NCBI RefSeq assembly: GCF_000427865.1
Contig: NZ_ATYV01000009.1
Span: 1 to 64,000, forward strand
DNA from: Corynebacterium sputi DSM 45148
GTDB lineage: Bacteria > Actinomycetota > Actinomycetes > Mycobacteriales > Mycobacteriaceae
DNA: 64,000 nucleotides
Reading direction: 5' to 3'
Shown here in pieces: positions 43,965 to 52,577 of this stretch (within the stretch, counting starts at the first letter, position 1; every line of letters begins with the position of its first letter). The notes beneath the pieces are model-generated. The model saw only the letters and a program-made list of their open reading frames with translations. It was not told where the DNA came from and ran no database searches. The translations under genes were made by a program, and so were the position numbers.

Positions 43965-44963
43965 ATGACCAACCCCGAGAATCGCGATGCGGTTATCGGC
44001 TCTGAGCCGCACACCTCCGGTATCGACGAGCCGGCGCATCCCCAGGGACATCCCCCCAAGAACCTCGCGGACGCGATGGTCAAGTCCCTGCGTCCGAAGC
44101 AGTGGGTCAAAAACGTTCTGGTGGTCGCCGCCCCGCTCGCCGCGGGCACAGAGGTTCTTGCGAACCGCACCACGCTTATCGACGTTTTCATCGCCTTCGC
44201 CGCTTTTTGTATGGCAGCATCCTCGATTTACCTGGTGAATGATGCTCGCGACGTCGACGCGGACCGCCAGCACCCGACCAAGCAGTTCCGCCCGATTGCC
44301 TCTGGCATGCTGCCGGTTGGACTGGCGTATGCGATGGCGGTGCTCCTCATCGTCGGTGCGGTAGGAATCTCGCTGTTGGCAAGCGATGGTGTCGCCCTCG
44401 CGATCGTCATCGCTGTCTACATTGCGCTGCAGCTGGGTTACTGCTTCGGCTGGAAGCACCTGCCGGTGATCGACATTGCTCTGGTCAGTTCCGGTTTCAT
44501 GCTGCGGACAATGGCCGGTGGTGTCGCTGCCGGTATCGCACTGTCTCAGTGGTTCCTGCTTGTTGCGGCCTTCGGCTCGCTCTTCATGGCCGCTGGTAAG
44601 CGGTACGCGGAACTTCTGCTGGCGCAGAAGACGGGCAAGAAGATCCGCAAGGCACTGGAGGACTACACCCCGACCTACCTGCGTTTCGTATGGACGCTCG
44701 CTGCCACCGCAGTGGTTATCTCTTACTCCCTGTGGGCCTTCGAGACCGCCATGGCAGCCACCGGACCCGCTTCGATTTGGTACCAGGTCTCGATGGTGCC
44801 CTTCACCGTCGCAATTCTCCTTTACGCCGCTGACGTGGACCGTGGTACCGCCGGCAGTCCGGATGAGATTGCCTTGCGTGACCGCCCGCTGCAGGCGCTG
44901 GCGCTGTTGTGGGTCGCAACCATCGTGATGGCTGCCTATATCCAGCCGCTGATTACTGGTTAA
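43965..44963 (+). CDS. ubiA: decaprenyl-phosphate phosphoribosyltransferase (UbiA)
   Basis: A 332-residue UbiA-superfamily integral-membrane enzyme orthologous to Rv3806c, which transfers 5-phosphoribose from PRPP to decaprenyl phosphate in the first step towards the arabinose donor. The metal/diphosphate motif NDARDVDADRQHPTKQFRP is at 91-109; a second polar motif DEIALRDRPLQ lies near 305-315. About nine membrane segments. ATG 43965 follows AAGGGACAC closely. Together with the preceding PAP2 gene it completes the phosphoribose branch. A strong terminator follows, whereas many relatives have aftB next. Confidence 0.93.
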   Translation: MTNPENRDAVIGSEPHTSGIDEPAHPQGHPPKNLADAMVKSLRPKQWVKNVLVVAAPLAAGTEVLANRTTLIDVFIAFAAFCMAASSIYLVNDARDVDADRQHPTKQFRPIASGMLPVGLAYAMAVLLIVGAVGISLLASDGVALAIVIAVYIALQLGYCFGWKHLPVIDIALVSSGFMLRTMAGGVAAGIALSQWFLLVAAFGSLFMAAGKRYAELLLAQKTGKKIRKALEDYTPTYLRFVWTLAATAVVISYSLWAFETAMAATGPASIWYQVSMVPFTVAILLYAADVDRGTAGSPDEIALRDRPLQALALLWVATIVMAAYIQPLITG

Positions 44964-44970
44964 GGACTAG

Positions 44971-45006
44971 CCGTGGGTGCTCCTCTGTGGGAGCCCGCGG
45001 TTTTTT
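44971..45006 (+). terminator. intrinsic terminator after ubiA
   Basis: CCGTGGGTGCTCC pairs with GGGAGCCCGCGG, followed by TTTTTT. Closes the glfT2-PAP2-ubiA operon. Confidence 0.88.
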
Positions 45007-45180
45007 ATGCCTAGATCAGGGCGCTGGCACTCTAGTTTGAGGCGGAAGTAGGTCCAAATCGTTATCAACTTACACACATGGGGGTGTGGGGTTAGTCATA
45101 GGTGACGGAACTACAAATATGTCATTTTCGCCGTTGCTCCAGTTCAACGGCGTAAGCCAAAAACGGGTGAAGCTGAGAGT

Positions 45181-45192
45181 GTCAATATTGAC
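45181..45192. promoter_or_regulatory. perfect 12-bp palindrome upstream of mycolyltransferase 1
   Basis: GTCAATATTGAC, about 30 bp upstream of the probable -10. Possible operator for an unidentified regulator. Confidence 0.35.
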
Positions 45193-45222
45193 GCGTCTGC
45201 TGTCTAAAAGGGTGACGAATTG

Positions 45223-45230
45223 GTAACGTA
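45223..45230 (+). promoter_or_regulatory. probable -10 region of mycolyltransferase 1
   Basis: GTAACGTA, followed by AGCGACC. The same GTAACGTA followed by GAGACC occurs 165 bp upstream of mycolyltransferase 2, so it is likely a conserved promoter; it would leave a leader of about 150 nt. Confidence 0.45.
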
Positions 45231-45380
45231 AGCGACCGAAAGTAGTCATTCCCAGGGGTACGTCACGCCCGTTTGGGCGTGTTGCGGAATGCATTCGCGC
45301 AGGATCGTGTCGGTGGCGCTCTAGTCTCCGACATCGGCTAACCCACGGGTGGGCAGTCAAGGCACTTAACTAGGAGAAGT

Positions 45381-46418
45381 ATGAACGTCACCGCAATCGC
45401 GCGTGACTGGCGCACCAAGGTCCTCGCGGCCATGGTCGCAGTCGCCACCGTTTTCGGCATGGTCATGTACATCGGCAACGGCTCCGCGGAGGCATCGCCT
45501 AACCGCGAGCGCCTTCGCCCGGGCTGTGATTTCACCGATTACAACTACTGGGTCCAGAAGTGCTGGGTCTACTCCGCGGCGATGGATGACGAAGTTCCGG
45601 TCGAGATCGTTCCCTCGATCCACGGCAATAACAAGTCTCTGACTCTGCTGGATGGTCTGCGTATGCCGCTGGATGGCTCCGACTGGACTGGCCTAGGCGA
45701 CGCCCCGCAGGTCTTCGAGAACGCCAACATCAACCTGGTCATGCCCGGTGGAGCTCCGGCGTCCTTCTACACCGACTGGGACAGCCCCTCCGCGAGTGCT
45801 CAGCAGCCGGACGGTTTCAACTACCAGTACGAAACCTTCATCGCACATGAGCTCCCGCAGTACCTGAATGAGCACTTTGGCATCGACTTCGGCGGCAACT
45901 CCATCGCTGGCCTGTCGATGGGTGCCTCGGCAGCCTTCACCTTCGCGAACACCTACCCGGAGAAGTGGGGCCAGGTCCTCGCGTACTCCGGTTACCTGAA
46001 CCCGTCTAGCCCGGCGATGGCTTCGGCTATCCCGCTGGCGATGCTTGATGCCGGTGGATACAACGCCACCGACATGTGGGGTACCCCGGGAACCGGCCGT
46101 TGGGTCGAGAACGATCCGATGCTCAACGTTGGCACCACCGCTGCTAACGGCACTGATGTCTACATCGCCGCCGGTTCCGGTCTGCCGTCCAACATGGTTG
46201 ACCCGATCATCCTGCAGGACCCGGTTGGCCAGCTCACCGGTGTCACTCTGGAAGCGATCTCCATGGCTTCCACTCAGCAGTACGAGGTTGCGGCGCGTGC
46301 TGCCGGCGTCAACCTCACCACGAACTACAGCTTTGATGGCATCCACTCTTGGGGTACCTGGAACCGTGACCTGTGGGAGTCAAAGGATCACATCCTGAAC
46401 TTCCTCGGCGGTTGGTAA
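45381..46418 (+). CDS. mycolyltransferase (Antigen 85/Cmt type), tandem copy 1
   Basis: A 345-residue secreted alpha/beta hydrolase that transfers mycolates between trehalose monomycolate, trehalose and arabinogalactan. After an N-terminal signal helix at about 12-38, the domain has LTLLDGLR, MPGGAPASFYTDWD and the nucleophile elbow IAGLSMGASAA (S179); the C-terminal DGIHSWGTW (H322) supplies the catalytic histidine. ATG 45381 is preceded by AGGAGAAGT. The neighbour mycolyltransferase 2 is a close paralog sharing the leader, so this is a tandem duplication. In many relatives aftB lies between ubiA and these genes, but it is absent here. Confidence 0.93.
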   Translation: MNVTAIARDWRTKVLAAMVAVATVFGMVMYIGNGSAEASPNRERLRPGCDFTDYNYWVQKCWVYSAAMDDEVPVEIVPSIHGNNKSLTLLDGLRMPLDGSDWTGLGDAPQVFENANINLVMPGGAPASFYTDWDSPSASAQQPDGFNYQYETFIAHELPQYLNEHFGIDFGGNSIAGLSMGASAAFTFANTYPEKWGQVLAYSGYLNPSSPAMASAIPLAMLDAGGYNATDMWGTPGTGRWVENDPMLNVGTTAANGTDVYIAAGSGLPSNMVDPIILQDPVGQLTGVTLEAISMASTQQYEVAARAAGVNLTTNYSFDGIHSWGTWNRDLWESKDHILNFLGGW

Positions 46419-46502
46419 CACGCCTGTGGCCTCCACTGCCTGGAAGCATCTCGTTGAGTGACGTTCACGGAATGATTCCACGCTAGGAGCAACGATCCTG
46501 AT

Positions 46503-46537
46503 AATCCCGGTGAAGCATTCGCTTCATCGGGATTTTT
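46503..46537 (+). terminator. intrinsic terminator after mycolyltransferase 1
   Basis: AATCCCGGTGAAGC pairs with GCTTCATCGGGATT around ATTC, followed by TTT. Confidence 0.85.
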
Positions 46538-46808
46538 GGCGTCTGAGGTGCTCACATGTGTGGCGTTTTCGGGCTGATATGCTTCTCTACAGTCAGGTAA
46601 AGCCTGAGAGTTTTACTCAGGGTTCCACGGAAAGTTGTAACGTAGAGACCATTCTCGGCGATCTACTTGAGGTATGGCGTGCTCTGCGGAGGGCGTCGCG
46701 AATGCTTTCGCGCTGGATTCAATGGTTGGCTCAAGCAGCAGACGGGATCCGAAGAGGCTGACCCATTCGCCTGTGGGTCGGCAGAAACGCTCAATCTCAA
46801 GGAGAAGT
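46538..46808. other. rest of the 390-bp region between the two mycolyltransferases
   Basis: After the terminator comes the second promoter-like GTAACGTA and a leader of about 165 nt. An in-frame ATG at 46674 is ignored because the ribosome-binding site is at 46799-46804. Confidence 0.5.
46637..46644 (+). promoter_or_regulatory. probable -10 region of mycolyltransferase 2
   Basis: GTAACGTA followed by GAGACC, matching the element upstream of copy 1. Confidence 0.45.
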
Positions 46809-47846
46809 ATGAATAGCACTGCCATCGCGCGTGACTGGCGCACAAAGTTGATTGCAGCACTTGTTGCCGTCGCCACCATCTTTGGTGCGGTTATGTACAT
46901 GGGTAGCGGATCCGCCGCGGCAGCTGATCCGAACCGCCATCTGCGTGCTGGTTGCCACTATGACAAGGCGGTGCCGTACTGGCTTCAGCACTGCAGTGTG
47001 TGGTCCGACGCGATGCAGAAGCACGTCCCAGTTCAGGTCCAGCCGGCGAAGAACTACGGCACCAAGTCCTTGACTCTCCTTGATGGCTTGCGGATGCCGA
47101 TGGTGGGCTCTGACTGGGCGTACCAGGGTGGGGCGGCGCAGACGTTTGTGGATTCGAACATTAACGTCGTGATGCCGGGCGGCGCTCCGGCCTCGTTCTA
47201 CACCGACTGGAACCGCCCTTCCAGCAGTTTTGATCAGGGCAGCTTCAACTACAAGTACGAGACCTTCATTGCGCATGAGCTCCCGCAGTACCTCAAGCGG
47301 GAGTTCAACATCGACTACGGCGGGAACTCCATCGCAGGCCTGTCGATGGGCGCCTCAGCAGCGTTCTCGCTGCAGTACAAGTACCCAGAGAAGTGGGACC
47401 AGATCCTGAGTTTCTCCGGCTACCTGAACCCCTCCAGCCCTGCGCTGTCCACCGCCATTCCGCTGGCGATGATTGACGCCGGTGGCTACAACGCCCTGGA
47501 TATGTGGGGCGTACCCGGCAGTGGCCGTTGGGTTGAGAATGATCCGTTCGTCAACGTTGGTCGCACTGCAAACAATGGCGCCGACGTATACATCGCCGCA
47601 GCCACCGGTTTGCCGTCGGATCTGACGGATCCGATCCTCTTGGAGGATCCGGTCGGCCAGCTCACGGGTGTGACTCTAGAGGCGCTATCCATGGCCTCGT
47701 CCCTGAAATACGAGGCTGCCGCTCGTGCCGCTGGCGCTAGGGTCACCACGAACTACAGTTTCGATGGCATCCACGCCTGGGGAACGTGGTCCCGTGACCT
47801 GGCAAAGGCAAAGGCTCACATCCTGAACCACCAGAACGCCTGGTAA
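46809..47846 (+). CDS. mycolyltransferase (Antigen 85/Cmt type), tandem copy 2
   Basis: A 345-residue paralog of the preceding mycolyltransferase. Shared segments include the N-terminal AIARDWRTK, MPGGAPASFYTDW, ETFIAHELPQYL, IAGLSMGASAAF (S179) and DGIHAWGTW (H322). Differences gather around residues 50-80 and in the C-terminal helix. The start is ATG 46809, preceded by AAGGAGAAGT identical in layout to copy 1. Both copies would be exported and act in the envelope. Whether they are redundant or differ in acceptor cannot be told. Confidence 0.93.
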   Translation: MNSTAIARDWRTKLIAALVAVATIFGAVMYMGSGSAAAADPNRHLRAGCHYDKAVPYWLQHCSVWSDAMQKHVPVQVQPAKNYGTKSLTLLDGLRMPMVGSDWAYQGGAAQTFVDSNINVVMPGGAPASFYTDWNRPSSSFDQGSFNYKYETFIAHELPQYLKREFNIDYGGNSIAGLSMGASAAFSLQYKYPEKWDQILSFSGYLNPSSPALSTAIPLAMIDAGGYNALDMWGVPGSGRWVENDPFVNVGRTANNGADVYIAAATGLPSDLTDPILLEDPVGQLTGVTLEALSMASSLKYEAAARAAGARVTTNYSFDGIHAWGTWSRDLAKAKAHILNHQNAW

Positions 47847-47880
47847 ATCACCCGGCTTTTCGGCCTGGCCTCGGCCGGCC

Positions 47881-47918
47881 ACGGCGCGGAACTCACATCA
47901 TTGTGGGTTCCGCGCCGT
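47881..47918. terminator. bidirectional terminator between mycolyltransferase 2 and SDR gene
   Basis: ACGGCGCGGAAC pairs with GTTCCGCGCCGT, followed by TTTTG on the plus strand. It overlaps the 3' end of the SDR gene. Confidence 0.8.
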
Positions 47919-49409
47919 TTTGATGAGGTTCTTCTTCATCAGCGGGAAAACGGCGGCGTGAAATGGTGCCACGAGCCACCAGTAAGCACGACCACGCAGG
48001 CCCTTGGGGACAAAGATTGCCTCCTGTCGGTAGACGGTCTCACCGTCTTCCTCATCCACGCGCAACACCAGCCAGGCCAGACCGCTGACTTTCATCTCTG
48101 CGCGGAGGATCAGCAGGTGCGGTCGCTCAATGCGCTCTACCCGCCACCAATCCACGCGATCGCCGGGGGAGAGCTTCCTCGGATCTCTGCGACCGCCAAG
48201 GCCCGGTCCGCCAATCACTCGGTCCATCACGCCGCGGAGGTTCCACAGGAATGGAGTGGAGAACCACCCCGTGTGTCCACCAATCGATTCGACCACGCGC
48301 CACACTTGGTCCACGGACAGGTCAGTGCGTGCCTGCCTGCGGTCGGTATAGACCGTTTGGCCGGACCATTCCGGGTCGGTGGGCAATTCCTCAGAAGGCT
48401 CCGCTGACTTCCGCCAGGAATGGTCCCAGGAGGTGGGCACCTCGCCGGTGGCCTCCCGGTAGAGTGCGCGCTCGACCGCGGTGGGATAGTCCGCCAGGCC
48501 ATCTGGCGGATCGGGCAGGAACTCCCTGATGCGATGGCCGTCAGTGGTGACAGCGTCTTCGGCCATCGACTGCGCCAGTGGCACCGCCAGCGATGACGGG
48601 ACCGGAGTTACTAGTCCAATCCACGCCCCAGACAGCACGTCCATCGGCAATGACAATGGCACCGCACCAATCACCCGTCGCAGCCCACGAACCTTGCCGT
48701 ACAGCCGCAGCAGATCAGAAAACCGATAGGTGTGGCCGCAGCCAACATCGAACTGGTCATTGACCCCATCCAGGGACTCCGAGTCCGCTGCCGCGGTGAG
48801 GTAGTGCAAGACGTCGCGCACGCTGATCGGCTCAATCCGGTTGTTGATCCATTGCGGCGCGAACATCACCGGCAATCGCTCGGTGAGGTGTCGGATGATT
48901 TCGAACGATGCTGAGCCGGAGCCGATGACGGTGGCGGCGCGGAGGACCACGGTGGGGACGGAGCCGTCGAGAAGCGTCCGTGCGACCTTCTCACGCGAGC
49001 GCATATGGCGCGAGAGCTCCTCCAGCGCGTGGTCCGGCGGGTGGAGCCCGGAGAGGTAAATAATCCGAGAAACCCCAGCCCGATCCGCAGCCTCGGCAAA
49101 GTTGGCGGCGGCGCGGCTTTCTGCGTCCTCGAAATCAGAGCCCCCATCGCCCATGGAATGGACGAGGTAGAAGGCGACGTCTACCCCCTCAAGCGCGCCA
49201 TCCAACGTCGATGGGTCATCAAGATCAGCCGCGACGGTCTCCACATCCGGATACCAGTCGAAGCGGTCGAGGCGTTCGGGACGCCTAGAGGCAGCTCTCA
49301 CTTTGTGCCCGGCCCCCAGCAATTCAGGAACCAGGCGTCCTCCGATGTATCCAGATGCCCCCGTGACCAACACGCGTTTCGTTTCTGGTCGGTTGATTCG
49401 GGTATTCAT
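47898..49409 (-). CDS. SDR-family NAD-dependent epimerase with DUF2867 domain
   Basis: A 503-residue protein with an N-terminal Rossmann/SDR domain, starting VLVTGASGYIGGRLVPELL (glycine-rich NAD(P) site at 14-32), and a C-terminal DUF2867 domain with GDRVDWWRVERIERPHLLIL. Such two-domain proteins are common in actinobacteria; the catalytic role is unproven. It begins at ATG 49409 with TACCCT six bases before it (leaderless). It diverges from a TspO-like gene, and that pair is often found near light- or carotenoid-related genes elsewhere, which I did not see here. Confidence 0.82.
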   Translation of the reverse strand: MNTRINRPETKRVLVTGASGYIGGRLVPELLGAGHKVRAASRRPERLDRFDWYPDVETVAADLDDPSTLDGALEGVDVAFYLVHSMGDGGSDFEDAESRAAANFAEAADRAGVSRIIYLSGLHPPDHALEELSRHMRSREKVARTLLDGSVPTVVLRAATVIGSGSASFEIIRHLTERLPVMFAPQWINNRIEPISVRDVLHYLTAAADSESLDGVNDQFDVGCGHTYRFSDLLRLYGKVRGLRRVIGAVPLSLPMDVLSGAWIGLVTPVPSSLAVPLAQSMAEDAVTTDGHRIREFLPDPPDGLADYPTAVERALYREATGEVPTSWDHSWRKSAEPSEELPTDPEWSGQTVYTDRRQARTDLSVDQVWRVVESIGGHTGWFSTPFLWNLRGVMDRVIGGPGLGGRRDPRKLSPGDRVDWWRVERIERPHLLILRAEMKVSGLAWLVLRVDEEDGETVYRQEAIFVPKGLRGRAYWWLVAPFHAAVFPLMKKNLIKTARNPQ

Positions 49410-49415
49410 TACACC

Positions 49416-49421
49416 AGGGTA
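49416..49421 (-). promoter_or_regulatory. -10 hexamer of the SDR/DUF2867 gene
   Basis: TACCCT six bases before ATG 49409; leaderless start predicted. Confidence 0.5.
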
Positions 49422-49477
49422 AACTAAAACAACTTTGCTAGAGAATCCATACGATGGGCGCCCAGGAGGTAAATGAG

Positions 49478-50326
49478 ATGACGAATCCCACTAACACGCC
49501 AGTTCAGAAGACCCCTATTGCAGTCCCGATTGGGATGGCGGTGATCACGGCCATCGCCATTGCCACGGCGTTCTGGGGTGCCGGCTTCTTCGGCGGCACC
49601 GAGACCAGTGACGTTGCAGGGGGTGCCTTGTCTGCAGATGCCACTCCCTTGGCTCCAGCCAGCTCCGCCTTCCGGATCTGGAGCGGTATTTACGTAGGGC
49701 TGATCCTGTACACGCTGTGGCAGTTCTTCCCTGCCGCGCGGGCTTCGCAGCGTCAGCGCGCATTGCGTCCGCTGGCTCTGGCATCGATCGTCCTCAACTC
49801 GGTGTGGTTGTGGGTGACGCAGTTGGATCTGCTCTTACTGTCCGTCATTGTTATCGCCGTGCTGCTGGCGGTGCTGGCCTGGATCATGATCCTGCTCGAC
49901 CGGCACAAGGCCAGCGGGCCGGTAGAACTCGTGCTTAACGACGGCGTCTTCGGCCTGTACACCGGCTGGGTACTCGCCGCGACCTTCGCCAATCTGTGGG
50001 CTGTTCTCGCTGAGTCCGGGGTCGAGCAGATGACCGAGGTGAACTTCGCCATTGGCGGTGTCATCGTGGTCGCCGCGGTCTCGATAATCGCCTCGATTCT
50101 CAACCACGGACGGATCGCTCCGGCACTGGCGGTGGCCTGGGCGTTGGCGTGGATCGCCATCGGTCGCACTGAAGGACAGTTCGAATCTGAGCCGCTGTGG
50201 TGGGCTGCGGCTGCTTCTGCCTGCGCAGTGATCCTGGTTCCTGCTGCGTTGACGGTGCGAAACCTCCGCGCGCGAATGGCGACGAGGAAAGGGGAGCGGC
50301 AGAAGCCTGAGCCGCAGCCAGCATGA
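49478..50326 (+). CDS. TspO/MBR-like tryptophan-rich membrane protein
   Basis: A 282-residue multipass protein. The middle part has FRIWSGIYVGLILYTLWQFFP, LNSVWLWVTQLDLLLL and VLNDGVFGLYTGWVLAATFANLW, reminiscent of TspO/MBR tryptophan-rich sensors, which bind tetrapyrroles, though it is longer than typical TspO (about 160 residues). About eight hydrophobic segments are visible. ATG 49478 is chosen because AGGAGGT lies at 49463-49469 with 8 bp spacing; the upstream in-frame ATG 49454 lies before the box. Divergent from the SDR gene. Substrate unknown. Confidence 0.65.
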   Translation: MTNPTNTPVQKTPIAVPIGMAVITAIAIATAFWGAGFFGGTETSDVAGGALSADATPLAPASSAFRIWSGIYVGLILYTLWQFFPAARASQRQRALRPLALASIVLNSVWLWVTQLDLLLLSVIVIAVLLAVLAWIMILLDRHKASGPVELVLNDGVFGLYTGWVLAATFANLWAVLAESGVEQMTEVNFAIGGVIVVAAVSIIASILNHGRIAPALAVAWALAWIAIGRTEGQFESEPLWWAAAASACAVILVPAALTVRNLRARMATRKGERQKPEPQPA

Positions 50327-50351
50327 TCATTTAGCCCGGCCCGCCGCGACC

Positions 50352-50364
50352 GGCAGGTGCCAAC
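50352..50364 (-). repeat. dispersed element B, half copy 7
   Basis: Minus strand GTTGGCACCTGCC; exact 12-mer shared with the copies at 26300 and 28805. Confidence 0.5.
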
Positions 50365-50369
50365 GACCG

Positions 50370-50413
50370 AACCCCGGCCCCGAAATCTTACGAAGGATTC
50401 AGGGTCGGGGTTT
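50370..50413. terminator. bidirectional hairpin between TspO-like and putP genes
   Basis: AACCCCG..CCC pairs with GGG..CGGGGTT around a loop of about 20 nt, with TTT on the plus side. Confidence 0.6.
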
Positions 50414-50453
50414 CTCTCTAGTGGATTGCGAGTGATGCGCTGCGCAGAGTGGG

Positions 50454-52022
50454 TCAGGCGTTGCGGGAGGCGATGTCGGCGCGAGCCTCAGCCTCTGCTG
50501 CGGCAAGTGCTGCATGGTCGACCGGGGGAAGGGCGACCTTGGACTTCGCGCGCTCGACCGCGAGGTTGAACTCGGCGTCGATCTCCGGGTTCGGCTTGTA
50601 GGTGATGAGGCTGACTACGACGGCGGCGATGAGGGCCACGATGAAGCCCGGGACGAGCTCGTAGAGATCCATATCGAGCAGATCCCAGATGAACACGGTG
50701 ACGGCACCGGTGATCATGCCGGCGAGGGCACCCTGGCGGGTCAACTTGCGCCAGAACAGGGACAGGAAGACGATCGGGCCGAATGCGGCGCCGAAGCCTG
50801 CCCACGCGAAACCAACCAGGCCGAGGATCGTGTCGCTCGGGTTCAGGGACAGCAGCACAGCGACGACGGTGACACCGAAAACGGCGACTCGACCCAAGAT
50901 GACGAGCGTGCGGTCATCCGGCGGGGTCTTGCGGAACACGCGATAGATGTCTTCTACAATCGCGGAGGAACAGACAATCAGCTGGCTCGACAGGGTACTC
51001 ATGATGGCGGCGAGCACTGCTGCCAGGACGAATCCTGCGACCAGCGGGTGGAACAGAACCTGGGCCAAGAGCAGGACCACGGTCTCACTGTTGGACGGAG
51101 CGCCACCGAATTCGGTGAAGTAGGCGACACCGGCCAAACCTGCGATGACAGTTCCGGCCATCGAAATGCCCTGCCAGGCGATGCCGATGCGGCGGGCAGT
51201 GCCTGCCTCGTGCGGGGAGCGCAGTGCCATGTACCGGATGATGATGTGCGGCTGTCCGAAGTAGCCGAGGCCCCAAGCGAGACCTGAGACAATGGCGACG
51301 ATCAGGGCGCCGGTGGTCATCGATCCATCGCCGAAGAATGAGAACAGCGCGGGGTCAGCGTTATCAATGATCGTTTTGGTCTCATCCCAGCCGCCAACGC
51401 GCAAGATGGTGATGATGGGCACGAGGACCAGTGCAGCGAATATCATCATGCCCTGCACGACATCCGTCATGGACGCGCCGAGGAATCCGCCGAACATGGT
51501 GTAGACCAGCGTGACCAGCACAACGATGAGCATGCCGGTGACGTAGTCGCCGTCGAATGCACTCTCGTAGAACGTTCCGCCGGCGACCATGCCGGAAGAG
51601 ACATAGAGGGTGAAAAATACGAGGATGACGACACCGGCGGTCAGCCGCAGGGTGCGGGAGTTATCGCGCAGACGGTTCTGCAGGAAGCTTGGAATGGTGA
51701 TCGAGTTCTTGGATACCTCTGTGTATGAGCGCAGGCGTGGTGCGATGAAGAACCAGCTGGAGTAGGCACCGACGCACAGGCCGATGGCGATCCAGGCCTC
51801 AATGAGGCCGGCTGCGTAGACAGCGCCGGGCAGGCCCATGATGAGCCAGCCGGACATGTCGGAGGCGCCCGCACTGAGGGCTGCGACTGAGGGTGGAAGC
51901 CCTCGTCCGGCGAGCATGTAGCCCTCGTGGTCGCTGGTCTTTCGGTAAGCGAGGTAACCGATGAGAATCATCACGGCCAGGTAGATACCCAGCGCCAGGA
52001 AAATGTATCCCTGATCTGACAT
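50454..52022 (-). CDS. putP: sodium/proline symporter PutP
   Basis: A 522-residue solute:sodium symporter of the SSS family. It begins with an outward-facing helix and reads YMLAGRGLPPSVAALSAGASDMSGWLIMGLPGAVY near 35-70, a PutP signature including the sodium-site serine/threonine region. Another typical segment is FGFLGASMTDVVQGM-like FGGFLGASMTDVVQG near 178-192. Thirteen or so membrane segments. Proline uptake for nutrition or osmoprotection fits, complementing the betaine cluster. ATG 52022 follows AAAGGAG. A possible GlxR site lies 135 bp upstream. Confidence 0.92.
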   Translation of the reverse strand: MSDQGYIFLALGIYLAVMILIGYLAYRKTSDHEGYMLAGRGLPPSVAALSAGASDMSGWLIMGLPGAVYAAGLIEAWIAIGLCVGAYSSWFFIAPRLRSYTEVSKNSITIPSFLQNRLRDNSRTLRLTAGVVILVFFTLYVSSGMVAGGTFYESAFDGDYVTGMLIVVLVTLVYTMFGGFLGASMTDVVQGMMIFAALVLVPIITILRVGGWDETKTIIDNADPALFSFFGDGSMTTGALIVAIVSGLAWGLGYFGQPHIIIRYMALRSPHEAGTARRIGIAWQGISMAGTVIAGLAGVAYFTEFGGAPSNSETVVLLLAQVLFHPLVAGFVLAAVLAAIMSTLSSQLIVCSSAIVEDIYRVFRKTPPDDRTLVILGRVAVFGVTVVAVLLSLNPSDTILGLVGFAWAGFGAAFGPIVFLSLFWRKLTRQGALAGMITGAVTVFIWDLLDMDLYELVPGFIVALIAAVVVSLITYKPNPEIDAEFNLAVERAKSKVALPPVDHAALAAAEAEARADIASRNA

Positions 52023-52157
52023 GGTTGCTCCTTTCGTTGGAGTTTTCTCGGTCCCACCTGTCAGGCGCTGTCAGTCGCCTGGCTGGTCGGTGATGGAGCT
52101 GCCATTTCGTGTGCTCACTTCAGATGCTGTTGTGCACGTGAAACGAAGCTTAACGAA

Positions 52158-52173
52158 CGTGGTGCAAGTCACA
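52158..52173. promoter_or_regulatory. possible GlxR (CRP-like) binding site
   Basis: CGTGGTGCAAGTCACA matches TGTGANNTANNTCACA at most fixed positions, with a full right half-site TCACA. 135 bp upstream of putP and 400 bp upstream of cop1. Confidence 0.35.
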
Positions 52174-52332
52174 TCTTGGGGGTGGTTTTCGAGCGGTCTA
52201 ATTCTAAGTTTTTCCTACGTTTCCATCTGTGCGTTCTGTAAGAGCATCATGAGACAGTCAAACTACTCCTAGCTGGGCCTGGATATCTAGACCTGCGGAT
52301 CAGTGTTCACGCGAACGTGACCTCCATGAGTC

Positions 52333-52359
52333 GCTTCCCGACGTCTCCTTTTCCTCAAT
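52333..52359 (-). repeat. dispersed element A, copy 13 (upstream of cop1)
   Basis: Core ACGTCGGGAAGC on the minus strand (52333-52344), 15-nt C-free tract on that strand (52345-52359). Confidence 0.65.
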
Positions 52360-52427
52360 GGCAACCGGCACCCAGGGCCGCAGCTGTTCATTAGTCACAC
52401 TGGTAACATCTGTCACAGAAATGCCGA

Positions 52428-52433
52428 TAATAT
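52428..52433 (+). promoter_or_regulatory. possible -10 of cop1
   Basis: TAATAT within GATAATATG; no convincing -35 at 17 bp. Would give a leader of about 135 nt. Confidence 0.35.
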
Positions 52434-52577
52434 GCAGTGTTAACAGGCAAACCTGGTTCAGATGTCCCACCTGGTTATCCGCGTGCCTCCGGTGATTTCC
52501 GGTGCGGTGCGGGTAAACAGACAGGTGGAGTGCGCAGGACACACGCAGAAGCAGAAGCAGAAGGAACTGAAGCAACG

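Larger units (their letters stand above)
45007..45380. other. 374-bp region upstream of mycolyltransferase 1
   Basis: Holds the palindrome 45181-45192, the probable promoter (GTAACGTA 45223-45230), and a hairpin CACGCCC/GGGCGTG (45265-45283) in the predicted 150-nt leader. No aftB remnant or other gene can be seen. Confidence 0.5.
52023..52577. other. 555-bp divergent region between putP and cop1
   Basis: Contains a possible GlxR site, an element A copy and a cop1 promoter-like -10. No coding frame supported. Confidence 0.5.
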
